A DNA stretch of 64,000 bases from Liolophura sinensis (lineage: Eukaryota; Mollusca; Polyplacophora; Chitonida; Chitonidae): assembly GCF_032854445.1 (NCBI RefSeq), contig NC_088298.1, positions 15,737,504 through 15,801,503 of the forward strand, read 5' to 3'. The position numbers and the translations under genes are program-made. Below the pieces are notes generated by a model. It worked only from the letters and a program-made list of their open reading frames with translations, ran no database searches and was not told where the DNA came from. Positions within the stretch are counted from its first letter, which is position 1; every line of letters starts with the position of its first letter. Of the stretch, positions 49,301-60,425 are shown one piece after another.

Positions 49301-52300
49301 TCAAAAATGAAATCCAGGTGAAAGATGCTGTAAACTTTGCATCAAGCAATATTCATGTATATCTTTTAGGGGATTACTGTATAATCTAAATAATGATAAA
49401 GTGCATGACTCAAAATTGTCAATAGAATTATCTGTATCAGTGAACTTTGCCAAAGTTAACTCGAGAGGAATTACTTTTTCTCTTCGACTTTATCCCAAAA
49501 CGAAACATAGCCAAACAAAAAAATTTCACTGCCATAAAATCTTGTCAGTCATACATGTACCTTAAGATTTACCCAGAGCTAAAGATCACTTTATCCCAAA
49601 ATGAAACATGGCAAAACAGTAAAACCAAGCTCCAAATAATTTACTTGCCATTAAAGGAGCTAAGGACCACTTTATCCCAAAATGAAACATAGCAAAACCG
49701 TACAGGCTAACAAAACAATTCACAAAACAATTAGACTATGCCTGATTCCCATTAGCACCTTTCATAGAATTAACTTGGCAATAGAAGCTTGTCAGATGAT
49801 GAGTTACTTAGAGGATATAAGGATTAACTCGCTCCATCCCAAAAAGAAACATTGCGAAACAGTAAATCTTTGAGACAAACACAAAACCTTCAAATAATTA
49901 AAGACATTTACCTTTAGCAAATTACATGCATAGCTATCTTCCATCAGTTTGATTCTCTGACAAAACACAGTGTTCAGAGATAAATACATGTGAGTAAATA
50001 AACAGAAGGATTTAGTTCAGAGGTTGCAATTTTATACACCCTTTCTAAACAAAACCACGGAGTAGATGTAACAAAATATTGCAAACAAAACCGGTAAAGA
50101 AACTTATTCAGGGAATAAATTTGCAGGTGTTCATTTCTTTACACAAGCTTACAAATTTTACACTGTACATGTACTCTGCTATCAGGTTTAAGTATTTCTA
50201 ACTTTATTCTTTGATAAATCATTAATTCAACCAAAAGACAAAACAGTGCTTCTGGCCATTTAAAATTTTTTTTTATGAAGCATCCAAGCAGATCTAGTGT
50301 AATTCTTCAAATTTTTCACATGTTTGCAACGTGTTTATTCAAGCATATTCTGAAGGCACTATTCTGTGTTGACTGATAAAATTACACTTTCTGCGAAGCC
50401 CTGAGACTGGCCAACCCATCCAAGATAGTTTTGTCTCCAATACCAAATTAAAAAACTGCATAAATTGGAAAGAAGGTTGCTCTTTCATATGAGAAAAGGT
50501 TGAGAAATTAGGGTAAGTTTGTACATGGTACATGGCCTAACATTTTGTCCATCACCAAGTTCTACCTTTTAACACATTCTATTAATTTTAGGAAAAGGCT
50601 CTAACAGAACAGATTTGGAAATTATGAATATTAGTGGTGTCTTTTTACTAATTAAAATGACATAATCCTTTTATCTGGTAAAATTCCGATTTATAACCTA
50701 ATTAATATTGTAATTAATGATTAATAATTCAAAATGTTTAACTCTTGCAATGACATGATAATTTAATTTTCACATATATTTAATTTAACATTATTAAAAA
50801 AAAAAATTAGATTAATCCTTTCTCCTTTATACAAAATCTTGACATAAACATCCTTTAAACTCATTGTCATTAAATCCATATTTATAAAAGGATCTGTAAA
50901 CTATCAGTACAGGTAATAAAATCTGTATTGTGATAATCAGTCCTGATGACCAATACCAAGCCATGGATGTCAAAGCGTAGAAAGAAGCTGGGGACACCAC
51001 AGTAGTCCTGAACATACAATCTCCCAAATTAATCATCACCTCTCTTCTTCCCCCCGCCCCCCACCAACCCCAACCACCAAAAGTCACAAATCTCAACATT
51101 TACTATATATGTCAGAAAATATAAAATCAATTTGGTCTCCATAGTAACTGTGTATACTATCCTGATTTCCATCCTATGTGTTTTCACATCACATACACAG
51201 ACTTGAACAGATATTCATAATGTGTCGAAATAGATTCGATCCAACTTTAAGAGCTTTAAGAGAGTGCTTTCTAAAGTCATTCAACCCACATGTGGCAAAA
51301 TCATGAACACCCCTCCCTCCCTTGCCCATTCTGCTACATGCACATTGATTTATCATCCCCTGAGATACACATGATTTGACTGAATGGTACTGGGTGAGTG
51401 AATGAGTGCTTAGGGTTTAACGTTGTACTTAACAATTTTTCAGTCATATGACGATGAAGGAATCTTTAGAGTGCATGTAATGTGCCTCCTTGTTGCAGGA
51501 CGGATTTCCAACGCCCTTTTATCTAGTGCTGCTTCACTGAGACGACATACCGAAGGCAATTAAAATTAAGCTGCCCCACCCCAGCCATTATACTGATACC
51601 TGTCAACCTGTTGTTGCACTATCCCCAAGCATAGAAGTTACATCATTTTTTAAGGTCTTAGGTCTGACCCGACCCAGGATCTACCATCTCCCGAAGAGAA
51701 GGCTCTACCAACTCTGCCATCGGGGCCGGTTCGGACTGGTACTATAGTTCATGCCAACCTCAATAACATCAAATCTAAACATTGCTGCTTACTGAGAAAA
51801 CCACTGGTCTCTGGCACATGAATGACAGACTTAACATGGACGTTTGTATTTCATGCCAACCTCACGAACATCAAATCTAAACAGGGGCGCTTTTATAACT
51901 GAAGGGAGGCAGACTGACAGTGCTGCTTACTGAGAAAACCACTGATCTCTGGCACATGAATGACAGACTTAACATACATGCAAGACAGAAATCAAATAGA
52001 AAAAAAAAATTAATAAAGATCATTAACTGCATAAAATATTAAGTACTCCAAAATTAAATGACTTTCTGTTCCTCTCTTCGAAATGAATGAATGAATGCTT
52101 GGGCTTTAACATCATACTCTCCAAAATGAAAGAAAACTTACTAATAATCTGTTGGTTAAAGAGGTGGTAGTGGTGGGGCGGTGGGGTGGTTGGGTGGTGG
52201 TTGGGAGGGTGGGGGGAAGGGTGTAAGTCATTGCCTATGAACCAAGGGACAAGTTTTTATTTATTCACATCATCAATGAGCACTTTTTTTAAAAATTAAG

Positions 52301-55300
52301 TTAATACAGTTATAGTTAATACAAGTTAAACCCAGATAAAAGAGACAAAACCCTGTGAAAAAAAAAGAAATTACTCAGTAATAAAATATATAAATACTAT
52401 ACAATCAATGTCCAAGCTGAGGAGAAAATGTAGTTGGTGGGGAATTAGTTGTTTTGCCAGGCTCTACCTGAAAGCCTACTCCATTACCCCACTCCACATG
52501 TCAAAAAAACAAAAACAGGTAAGAGTCCTGACCTCCTCTCCCCCCTCCCCTACCCCCCCCCCCCCCCACCCCCACACCTACAGTATACTTGTGGGTTAAA
52601 GACACTGAGGGTGCTCTTGCTACAGAGCTGTCATGTTATGATACTCTTTACATGTAGACTGGACAATAGGGTACAGCAGTAAGAATTAAGAAGAATGTTA
52701 GAGTGCACATGAACTTGTACTCACTGAGCAACATAACAGAGAGCTCCACATTTATTTATTGATTTATTTATTTTATTGGTGTTTTACGCCATACTCAAGA
52801 ATATTGCACTTATACGACGGCGACCAGCATTATGATGGGAGGAAACCGGGCAGGCCCCCGGGGAAACCCACGACCATCCACAGGTTGTTGTCAGACCTTC
52901 CCACTTACATCCAGAGAAGAAGCCAGCATGAGCTGGACTTGAACTCACAGTGACCGCATTGGTGAGAGGCTCCTGGGTCATTACTCTGCGCCAGCACGCT
53001 AACCAACTGAGCCACGGAGGCCCTTTCGAGCTCCACACAAATCATATACATGTACATTGTATGTGAATTCAGTTACAAGAGATACAGGATCATTGTTGAC
53101 TGGCTGCTGTGCAAAGCTGAATTTTTAGAAAAGTACATTGTTTTTTTTGTTTTTTTTACAGTGTATTAAGGTGTGATAGTGATTAGATGCTCTTACACAG
53201 TCTATATATTAAATGTCAGGCAATCAGAGGCGGCCAGGTAGAACTTTAAAAGAATCATCAAACATAACTTAATGGTGACAAAATTTCCAGTTGTTAAACT
53301 AAATGCAGAAAAGAAAAAGTTGAGATCATTTTTGTTTCATCTCTTGGAGATATTTTCTATTATGTATTTAGAATGCATGTTAATAGACAAAACCTTTTTT
53401 TTTTTCAAAAATGAGTTAAGGTGCGAATCGAGCCGAATATAATACATGTACTGATACATGTTAGGTCATGTAATAAATTAAATACAGAGAACTAAAAAAA
53501 AATCCCTTTTTTCAAAGGATGCATAAAACATTTGGTTTTTAAGATAGGGATATGCTCTAACATAGAAAGGTACACGAACATGTTTAAAATAACTTTCTTC
53601 TTGGGGCACAAACATGGCTTTAAACTACAGTCTTCAAAAGACCTCAGGGTCACTTCAAAAATTAAGCAGCATGCAGTTCTTTACTTAAAATCATAATCTT
53701 TGTTTTAGAGTTCTTTTTGATGTCCTTTTTAATGTTTGTTTTCCCTGTAAGGGAGATAACTCTGGGAAGCTTTTGAGTAAACGGGACTTCAGTTCTGTGA
53801 CATTGTAGTGGTGTGCAAGAACTGCATGCCCATGTGCTGTGCAATGCATTTATGCTGAATGGTTGCCTAGCAACAGCAGGGTCATTATGTAACTACAGCA
53901 TTGTGTACAACAGATAAACAAGTTTATGCAACAGGTAACCATACAAACTATTCCTCAACATTTTCCCATGTTTGCAAGGTGTTTATTTCAGCGTATTCTG
54001 AAGGCATTATTCTGTTTTGACTGAAAAATTATGACTTTTGTGAATTCCTGAAAATGACCAATCAAACCACTGTAGTTTTGACTCTAAAATTAAATTAATG
54101 ATATGCATAAATTGCACTGAAAGTTGCTTTTTAATACATGAAAAAAGTTGAGGAATTAGGGTTCATCAGTTGAATTTAGCAAGAGTGCAAAAAGTTTCTT
54201 TTCGTTTCCTCTCAAGACTGCTCTTTTTTCTTCAGTTTCTTCATTTATGAAGAAATATGTGCAAAACCTTACAAGTCCGACATTAAACCCCAAGCATTCA
54301 TTCATTCATTCCAAACCTTACATCTATGTGTGTCATTTTACAACAAACTTTGGTTTTATATTCTTCTTCTGGGAGTTGTAATATGTAACTCACATCATAT
54401 TCTCTACCCCTGGTGACCATTTTTATGATTATTCCAAACATTCTTACTTTAATCTGGCTGATATTTATTTCTTGTGCACAAAGGATTCTTTGGGAATTTG
54501 ATAGTTGAGGGTTCCATCACATGGTAAAGGGACGCCGATTCACTTAAGAACTTTTTTTCAACAATAATCCTTTAAGTAGAGGCTCACTGACTAACAAAAG
54601 GGCAAATCCAGTCTTTACAACTGCCGGACTGTTGTTTGATGAACAGCCAATTCAGCCCTAGTCTCGGATCTAGGTATTCTAGGATAAGTTTATTATAACT
54701 ACCATTGTTACAATCAACTTAGCTTAGAACAGCTTTGTGCCACAGGGCTCTGGCTGCTTGCATTGTAACTATCATAGCAACATATGTCTTTAACATAGGT
54801 TACCATGGTAATTACAATATACTTAGCTTAGAACAGCTTTGTGCCACAGGGCTCTGGCTGCTTGCATTGTAACTATCATAGCAACATATGTCTTTAACAC
54901 AGGTTACCATGGTAATTCCAATCTACTTAATTTAGAACAGCTTTATGCCACAGGGCTGCTTGCCTTGTAACTGTCACAGCAACATATGTCTTTAACATGG
55001 GTTGCCACGGTAGTTACAATCAACATAGCTTACAAAAGCTTTATGCCACAGGGTCCTGGCTTCTTGCATTAAACTCTAACCTGGCTAGGTTGAAGTAGAT
55101 GTAAGCTTGGAATCTGATTCACAAACAGAACTGGTTCATAGTTTAGTAAACAGGATTTGAAATCTGCCTATCCAAAATGTAGCACATCCATTTCATCATT
55201 CTCTAACATGCTGAGTACGCAACAGTATTTGCTCTTAACTTCACCCAAAATGTCCATTTTTAGAGGCAAGTAAAGGCCATAATATATTACCTCTGGTGCC

Positions 55301-57583
55301 CAAGCTTACATTTTCCCAGTGAGTTAATAATCCTACCTCCTAAACACTACAGAGTTCTCAGAATCAGGGAAAATGAGTAACTTGGTCATGTTCAAAGGTC
55401 AAATGTTTAGGTCAAATGCAGAAAATCTACATAATCAAATGAAATGAAGATTAAACTCACCTCATGCTGAGCTGGGCTTTCTTGACCAGACAGAAACCGC
55501 AGCCGCCTTCGTTCTGGGGGATGCACCGGACTCTGCCATGATCTACCATCGTCGTTGAACGACAAACCCTCCATGGAATGACCACACACCATGTCTGGAG
55601 CAGATGTCGAGCTGAGAACAGCACTGGGGTGAGAGTCAGACAAACTGACATCAGATACACCAGAATTTCTGCCCAGGTTGACCAAATCTGGCACATTTTG
55701 TAACCTGTCCCCTGATTGGTTCACTGGGAAGCCATTTGCATCTTCCTGGCCAGTCAAATGGCAGCTTTCATACACTTGGTCCCTGGGCTTCTGCCATTGG
55801 ACAGATTTGAATCTGTCTTGACCAATCACAACTGAGCAGTTGTTATTGCTGTTTTCTGTTTGGCTGGGCTGGGTGTCAGCAGGCCTACCAGTATCACAAT
55901 CAGGTATATCATGATGAAGCAAGGCCTGTGAGCTTACTGTACTCAAAACAGACTCTTTCACACTCTGAGTTTTACAAACAATAGGCTCAGAGGAAAGCTT
56001 TACTTCTTCACTTTCTTCAGAAGCAAAAACAGGCACAGATTCTGTCTCAGAAGTGCTGGCAGCCTGTTCTTGAAAAATAAAACAGCCTGCTGGGAGTCCC
56101 AACTCTGTGGACATTTGCTCTCCACTGTCTTCAAAAACACTTGAGCTTTCAGAAGACCTCAGTTCAGAAACATAACTATTCAGTTCTACATCAGACACTG
56201 TCAGCTTTTGTCTCACCAGTTTTTTGCGTTTTGGGCTATACCTAACATTATCACAGCTTTGTTCTTTGGTCATATCACTGTAAACTGTATTTTGTGCATG
56301 TTCACTGAGGCCTTGCCATGAAATTTCAAATTGCTTTGGCACAGTTTCTACATTAACCTGGAAGACATCTCTTTTTTCAAAATCCTCTGGATTTTCGTCA
56401 GCTTTTGGTGTAGTTACTTTGGTTATTTGTGTATTGTCAGTGAGTTTCATTTTGGCATTTGGCACTCCTTCCACTTTGCCTTCATTTTCAATCACATTAT
56501 TGCCTAACATTCGTTCAAAATCTAATGAACAAGTATTTTCTGGCATTTCCAGATTTTCTCGCTGACCTTGCTCAAGTTTTGAATCAAAATCTGGTTTTCC
56601 TCTGGCCTTATTATTGCTAATATTTGCTAATATCACAGTTTCAGCACCTGTTTTGTCTGGAACTCCTGCATTATCACAAGGGCCTGAGATTTCTGACACA
56701 ATATCCTCTTCATCTTTAAAGGAAACACTTTTCTTTTTCGACAGTGATGGGTTTTGCTCTTTTGAGGTAGAAATTATAGACCTGATTTCTGAGCATGGTT
56801 CTGAATGGCTAACAAACGATGTCCCTGAGCCTCCTTCATTTTCATTGGACAAACCATCCACCTTATTCTCATGTTCTTTTACCTCAATCCCAGAAAGCAC
56901 TTCCTCGAACACAGAATCATCCCCAACTGATGTACACAAAGATACGTCCAACAGTGTAGAAGAGCTCCATACGTCCTTAGGACTACCTGGTGGAGGGGAA
57001 CTAGGTGGAGTGTACCAGGTTTCTGATTCTGTGTCACCATGGAAACAGTTACCTTCTGGTTTTGATTTCTCAGGGAACAGATAAGTGAGAACTTTATTTT
57101 GAGACAATTCCAAACTTTGCGATAAAGTCAGGGAGTCAACATCTTTCCGTCCACCCGCGTTCCAGAAGGGACTCAGACTGCCGTCTGAAGAGTCTAAACT
57201 CATTGTGACTCTGCTTCCAGAAGATGTGACGCCTCCTGTTGACTCCGAAATCTGCGGACTTTCCGAATCAGATTCGTCGTCCACTAGATTCCAACTTCTG
57301 TGGCTTTTTTTGAACAGTCTTCGTTTGTCATCTGCAGAAATGTGATTCTCAGACTTACGCTTGTGTTTTGCACGCTCAGAGCTCTTCCCACCATCTTGGT
57401 CATCATAGTAACCTTGGCTGGCCAGAGCATGCTGATTGGCCGGATGCAGGACGCTAAAGGGGATTGGGACATTTGGAGGCGACAGAGGACCCTTTTGCTC
57501 AACATTTGCATGGACGACGTTAATGAATGACTGTGCATCAGACACCGTCTTGGCAAACTGCCAAGGGTTGAACTGCACCATGC
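37234..57583 (-). CDS. ITPRID2: ITPRID/KRAP (SSFA2)-family protein, ten exons, N-terminus outside window
   Basis: Ten minus-strand exons (57583-55461, 48134-48059, 47681-47581, 47267-46122, 45894-45808, 39612-39485, 39363-39213, 38532-38335, 37836-37762, 37323-37234) join in phase into 1390 residues. In vertebrates ITPRID2 (KRAP, SSFA2) binds IP3 receptors and actin and positions licensed Ca2+-release sites. Family signs are SAQSDSSGFAD (743-753, like HSDSSGFAE of ITPRID2) and a C-terminal helical region with MMTEEERDEIEELQLLRAEV (compare GEEREEIDQLQ in ITPRID2) and VVHQMIELLKEQ (compare VTELMREQ). Residues 1-707 are acidic, Ser-rich and probably disordered. Coiled-coil is likely at about 1178-1260 and 1310-1385. 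The N-terminal KRAP IP3R-binding domain is not seen here. Met1 (AG|GCATGG) could be internal or a start. It may be the single ancestor-type gene for ITPRID1/2/TESPA1. Confidence 0.75.
37762..37836 (-). CDS. ITPRID2: ITPRID-like exon
   Basis: Acceptor TTTGTCTAG; donor GTAAGA. 25 codons: LKISLLEEVRTELKSGTQSL plus YQELQ, continuing the helix. Confidence 0.82.
38335..38532 (-). CDS. ITPRID2: ITPRID-like exon
   Basis: Acceptor ATTGTCCGTTACAG; donor GTAAGG. It encodes MIELLKEQMYQRTVVHDL and a Ser run, then LKDELRREQREQQRELEKSF, a strongly charged helix. Confidence 0.88.
38556..38798 (-). mobile_element. SINE family S1 in ITPRID intron
   Basis: A minus-strand copy with head GGGGTGCTCAGTTGGTTAGC, B-box region and tail. 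A short stretch of the core (the GTCTGCCAGCAACC part) is missing. It starts about 25 bases from the 38335-38532 exon. Confidence 0.85.
39213..39363 (-). CDS. ITPRID2: ITPRID-like exon: coiled coil
   Basis: Acceptor TTTTTCCTCCACAG; donor GTTAGA. It encodes DEIEELQLLRAEVYKEVCET and LAGKRPDTLRPLASLDVVHQ. The one leading base completes the AG+A (Arg) codon. Confidence 0.88.
39485..39612 (-). CDS. ITPRID2: ITPRID-like exon: coiled coil
   Basis: Acceptor GGATCATTTCAG; donor GTGAGT. It encodes KLSEETRLMQQAIDRYKMEL and FNAHYSKVYDMMTEEE, matching in spacing the vertebrate ITPRID2 helix before the EEREEIDQLQ block. Confidence 0.88.
39890..40093. repeat. MITE-like repeat, family M1, both TIRs present
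   Basis: The left end AATTCTTCAACCTTTTTGC and right end GAAAGGTTGAAGAATTAC are near-perfect inverted repeats. The interior has CCTCAGAATATGCTTGAATA and AACACCTTGCAAATATTG. It sits in the intron between the 45808 and 39485 exons. Confidence 0.75.
41587..41640. repeat. 17-base triplicate
   Basis: CATTTTCCTGTGTCA occurs three times in a row, with a partial fourth. Confidence 0.8.
45808..45894 (-). CDS. ITPRID2: ITPRID-like exon
   Basis: Acceptor TTTTCCTCTTCAG; donor GTTCGT. 29 codons encode KRPGLGPVTTPRYQGPTHSD and KWRALRQDQ. It is phase 0 on both sides. Confidence 0.8.
46122..47267 (-). CDS. ITPRID2: ITPRID-like exon: 382 residues
   Basis: Acceptor TTTGCGTTCAG; donor GTAAGT. It begins VNSLMGSSCESDVTW and ends VEAAIFEYQKLASLINQPIT. 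It is Ser/Asp-rich, with a basic patch (SPRKQRL) and an acidic stretch (DFQDEVDEDYPVEDC). The frame extends upstream into the intron to an ATG at about 47330, but the acceptor and phase show that this part is not coding. Confidence 0.9.
47581..47681 (-). CDS. ITPRID2: ITPRID-like exon with SDSSGFAD motif
   Basis: Acceptor GTTTATTTTCACAG; donor GTAAGG. It encodes STNPLARTSSAQSDSSGFAD and DTEPDNMLDLAMSK. SDSSGFA(D/E) is the strongest short match to vertebrate ITPRID2. Confidence 0.88.
48059..48134 (-). CDS. ITPRID2: ITPRID-like exon
   Basis: Acceptor TTATGTTTCCAG and donor GTAAGC flank 25 codons plus one base, reading VLASDLMSPDILLQLTSDLE. The split codon G+TA gives Val with the next exon. Confidence 0.85.
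49480..49865. repeat. degenerate tandem repeat, ~110-base unit
   Basis: CTTTATCCCAAAATGAAACA followed by GGCAAAACAGT recurs near 49488, 49590, 49672 and 49838, with diverged spacers (CTTGCCATTAAAGGAGCTAA). Confidence 0.65.
50299..50511. repeat. MITE-like repeat, family M1, reversed
   Basis: Ends TAATTCTTCAAATTTTTC and GAAAAGGTTGAGAAATTA are inverted repeats. The interior carries AAGCATATTCTGAAGGCACT and GGTTGCTCTTTCATATGAG. Confidence 0.75.
51393..51740 (-). mobile_element. full-length SINE family S2
   Basis: On the minus strand it starts with a tRNA-like head (GATGGCAGAGTTGGTAGAGC A box; GGTAGATCCTGG B box). It ends in CGTCATATGACTGAAAAATT, then a GTACAACGTTAAACCCTAAG tail and CACTCATTCACTCAC. 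At about 350 bases it is the best S2 copy in the window. Confidence 0.8.
51752..51976. repeat. tandem duplication of ~135 bases
   Basis: CATGCCAACCTCA..AACATCAAATCTAAACA and TGCTGCTTACTGAGAAAACC with CTGGCACATGAATGACAGAC each occur twice. Confidence 0.85.
52081..52118 (-). mobile_element. S2 SINE tail fragment
   Basis: GAATGAATGAATGCTTGGGC and TTTAACATCATACTCTCC are the reverse of the S2 tail. Only the last part of the element remains. Confidence 0.5.
52158..52222 (+). other. G-rich tract, possible G-quadruplex
   Basis: Runs such as GGTGGGGCGGTGGGGTGGTT and GGGAGGGTGGGGGGAAGGG give more than four G-tracts of at least 3 within about 60 bases in the long ITPRID intron. Such tracts can form quadruplexes; whether this one does is unknown. 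Confidence 0.6.
52751..53027 (-). mobile_element. full-length SINE family S1 with 10-bp target duplication
   Basis: A minus-strand complete copy from GGGCCTCCGTGGCTCAGTTG to the AAATAAATA tail, flanked by GAGCTCCACA at 52741-52750 and 53028-53037. The intact target duplication and good match to the family suggest a younger insertion. Confidence 0.92.
53948..54160. repeat. MITE-like repeat, family M1, reversed
   Basis: Ends CTATTCCTCAACATTTTCCC and GAAAAAAGTTGAGGAATTAG pair. The interior has GCGTATTCTGAAGGCATTAT and GCATAAATTGCACTGAAAGT. Confidence 0.75.
54266..54310 (+). mobile_element. S2 SINE tail fragment
   Basis: GTCCGACATTAAACCCCAAG followed by CATTCATTCATTCATTCC matches the S2 3' end only. 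Confidence 0.5.
54697..55060. repeat. minisatellite, ~108-base unit, about 3.5 copies
   Basis: Unit CTTAGCTTAGAACAGCTTTG, GCCACAGGGCTCTGGCTGCT, GTAACTATCATAGCAACATA, GGTTACCATGGTAATTACAA. It lies in the intron next to the largest ITPRID exon. Confidence 0.9.
55461..57583 (-). CDS. ITPRID2: ITPRID-like exon: 2.1-kb disordered segment
   Basis: The acceptor on the minus strand is TTTACATTTAG and the donor GTGAGT. Two leading bases (GC) complete a codon from an upstream exon, then 707 open codons begin MVQFNPWQFAKTVSDAQSF. The exon is rich in Ser, Glu and Lys (for example KKKSVSFKDEEDIVSE, PPSSPPPGSPKD) with few hydrophobic clusters. It is far too long and open to be chance. Confidence 0.93.
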
Positions 57584-58082
57584 CTAAATGTAAAGAAGAA
57601 GAAAATTAATTACAGCAACTAATCTATTGCTGGTAAAAACATTTACATAAGTCATTCTTACTTCAATAAAAAATATATATTTACATGTATATCTTTACGG
57701 AATTACACCTTTAACTTTAACAAAATGATTTTAGTGTTTGTAGCTTTGACTTGCTGAAACATTACAGTAGTACGGTGGCCAACTTTCTGAAGCAATTTTA
57801 ATATCTTTCAATTTTCTCTTTAAAAAGGTTATTTTAAAATAGTATTTTTGACAATTTTCCATATATAGGTAATTCTGACAATTTGCTGTGTATAAGTATA
57901 TTAATAAGTGCATGCAGAACACAAAATCAAACATCAACTCTAGAAATGCTAATAGACATCATTTTACAACAATCACAATTTGTCTTCAACTTGTTCTACC
58001 CAAATAAATCGTTTTTCAGCATCTTGAATAAAGTTTCATTATATTTTTTTTATCAGTAAAGGAAGGTTTATGAACTAAAACA

Positions 58083-58213
58083 GAGTCCCGTTCTACGAAG
58101 CAGTCGCAAACTGCACCTGGTGTAATTTCCATGACAACATACAGTGAAGAGATACCTCACCATGGTAACTGTGATAGATACAGCGTTGCTACAACTTTGT
58201 AGAACGGGCCCCT
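58083..58213. repeat. short palindromic element (TIR GTTCTACGAAG / CTTTGTAGAAC)
   Basis: The outer ends GTCCCGTTCTACGAAG and CTTTGTAGAACGGGCCC are inverted repeats around a roughly 95-base centre with a second inner match (CATGACAAC / CATGGTAAC). This is the typical shape of a small non-autonomous DNA element. Confidence 0.6.
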
Positions 58214-59437
58214 GTTGTCTCTCAAAATCAAGCCTGTTATGAAGTCTCTTAAAGCTCTCCAAATTCTAACACTTTATCATGGCAGAAAAGGTCTAATCTC
58301 ACCCCATACTTTAGTGCAAATACCTGTACCAAATGTGCAATGTATAAAAAAGCCAATCACCTTAGGCAATTCAAAACTGGACCCGCTAATATTATCTTAT
58401 TTATAATTCCATAAATCGATTTAGTTTTTGTCAAAAGGAATTGAAAATTTCCATAAGTTATGTTTTTTTTCTCTAAATATTTTTTTCTAGTCCTAAATTT
58501 TTTCTCCACTTAATCTAAATGTAAAAGACAATGTTACAGATTCCATATACTCAAAATAAGTCAGGATTTCATCAATATTTGTTGTAAGAGAGAGAAATGG
58601 TATGTTTTTCTAAATACAAATACACAATCCCGTAGTTTTTACGGTGTAAGAATGATGTAAAGTGGTTTATTGTGCTGAAGACAGTGAAAACGATAATTTA
58701 AATCCAAGAGAAACCCCCCCCAAAAAACAGAACATTAAAAGATCTCATACGATGGAACAATGAACAAAAACGAAAAATTATGTTATAAAACACAGTAAAA
58801 GCAACATCAATATGAAAACTGAAACTGCAAATACTGACAATGTGAAATGTTCAATATTCACAATATTCAAACACACTTTTATTATAAAACATGCAATAAC
58901 TGACCTTTCAGGTAGAGGGTACATATATGTGTACATCCATTTATGTTTTTTATGGCCTTTAAATATAAGTCCATTACATAATTTCAAGTTAAAACATTTC
59001 TTTCAAACATTATTTATTAAACAAATACAACAAAGGTAACAGAAAGGAAAGTTTGTGCATTACGAGGCAAATTAATTCTCTAAATCATCATAACTAATGT
59101 AAACAGCATTAAAAAAAAAATAAAAACAGTTTACCATCATGCATAGAGATGGCATGTTTAGCAAAGAACATTCAGAGAAAGTCAAAAAAAAAAAAGTACA
59201 TAAGCCTAGGGGTAACAATTGACAACACCATGAAACCAGGGGAGAAAAATGAACAGCAAAAAAACAATATGCAGGCACACCAAACATTACCCAGACTTAA
59301 CGATATAACACGCAGAAAATTTATCTTTGTATACTGTATGTCAAAACTCTCCCATCATTGATGATTCTGTTAGCCACTTTTATTGCTGGCTTATTTGAAG
59401 GGTGTCTAAGCCCATACTCGAAAGTTTTGGGTTCTAT

Positions 59438-59712
59438 TTATCTGTTTATTTATTTAGTTTACTGTCAATTAATGCCGCACTCATGAATATTCAGGAGCTG
59501 GAGTAAACCTGAGTGCTTGAGCTAAAACCACCGAGCTTCAACAAGTTACTGATATATGTATGACGCTGCTTCAAGCTGCCAAAAGTAAAATTAAGGGAAT
59601 TAAGGGAACAAAAGTTTATTTTGTTCCCTTATTTAAGGGAATTCAAAAATTCCCTGTCCAAGGCCCAGGATTGAACCTGCATTACATATGTCCTAGCAGT
59701 TCTAAGAAGATT
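59438..59712 (-). mobile_element. SINE-like repeat, family S4
   Basis: A minus-strand B-box-like GGTTCAATCCTGGGCCTTGG lies at 59660-59680, and the far end has TTAATTGACAGTAAACTAAA plus AAATAAATAAAC. The layout and sequence parallel 62406-62665. Confidence 0.45.
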
Positions 59713-60204
59713 TCAGTGCAATTTTTCAAAAGTGTTTGGTATGACCAGACATGGAATTGAACCCATACCCTCTCAGTGAGGAATGTATACATGAATACAG
59801 TGTAAACTGTCTTTTTGCAGGAGTAGAGAGAACAGCTACAGTTCAGTTGTTAGGAGACATTATTTTCCAGAAAGAAGGAAAAAGACCCAAAATTAACATT
59901 TTCCAGGCTACTCACAAAACACATTCTACAGATATACATGCATAAGCTTGGACCAATGCTGTACAAGGCTGTAGGAAACATCAGTGTATGATATGTATGG
60001 TAACATGATCTGTTTCTTCAAACAGCAGCTTCTTAAAAAAACAAAAATGTGCATTGCCCAGAGAAAACTTTGCTGTAGCTAATGTGTAAGGTTTTTGCAA
60101 TCCCAAGTAGCAGTACTGTATGCCAAGAAAAAAAACGAACATTGCTAAATGTAGATATAACCTAAAATGAAACCCCACTTATTTCAAGGTTGTTAAAGAA
60201 TTTT

Positions 60205-60425
60205 CCCCCTTATATGATGACAGTCAGTTTCATGGGTGGAGGAAATGGGAGTACCAAGCATAAACCACTGACCTTTGGCAAGTTACAGACCAACTTCCGC
60301 ACGTGACATACAGATATGCACACCACACTGCTGGAAGACAAGGAACATTTACATATCGCGCAAACAGTCACATGAGCATCGTTGAGCGCTTACTATCGCC
60401 AAGGCCCCACAGGTAATGATGGCAG
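60205..60425 (-). mobile_element. SINE-like repeat, family S3
   Basis: The reverse strand reads CTTGCCAAAGGTCAGTGGTT then CACCCATGAAACTGACTG, matching the 18336-18625 repeat. The 5' part (CTTGGCGATAGTAAGCGCTC) looks tRNA-like, but no clean B box was found. Confidence 0.5.

Larger units (their letters stand above)
48135..55460 (-). other. 7.3-kb ITPRID intron
   Basis: Contains S1 and S2 SINEs, two M1 MITEs, the 54697 minisatellite, a G-rich tract (52158-52222) and a poly-C tract (52551-52567). No exon was recognised. Confidence 0.6.

Noticed and set aside
55457-57556. Alternative-frame and antisense frames within the large ITPRID exon (for example 56614-57084 +)
   Set aside because: Shadows of the 707-codon frame, which alone has matching splice sites and phases.
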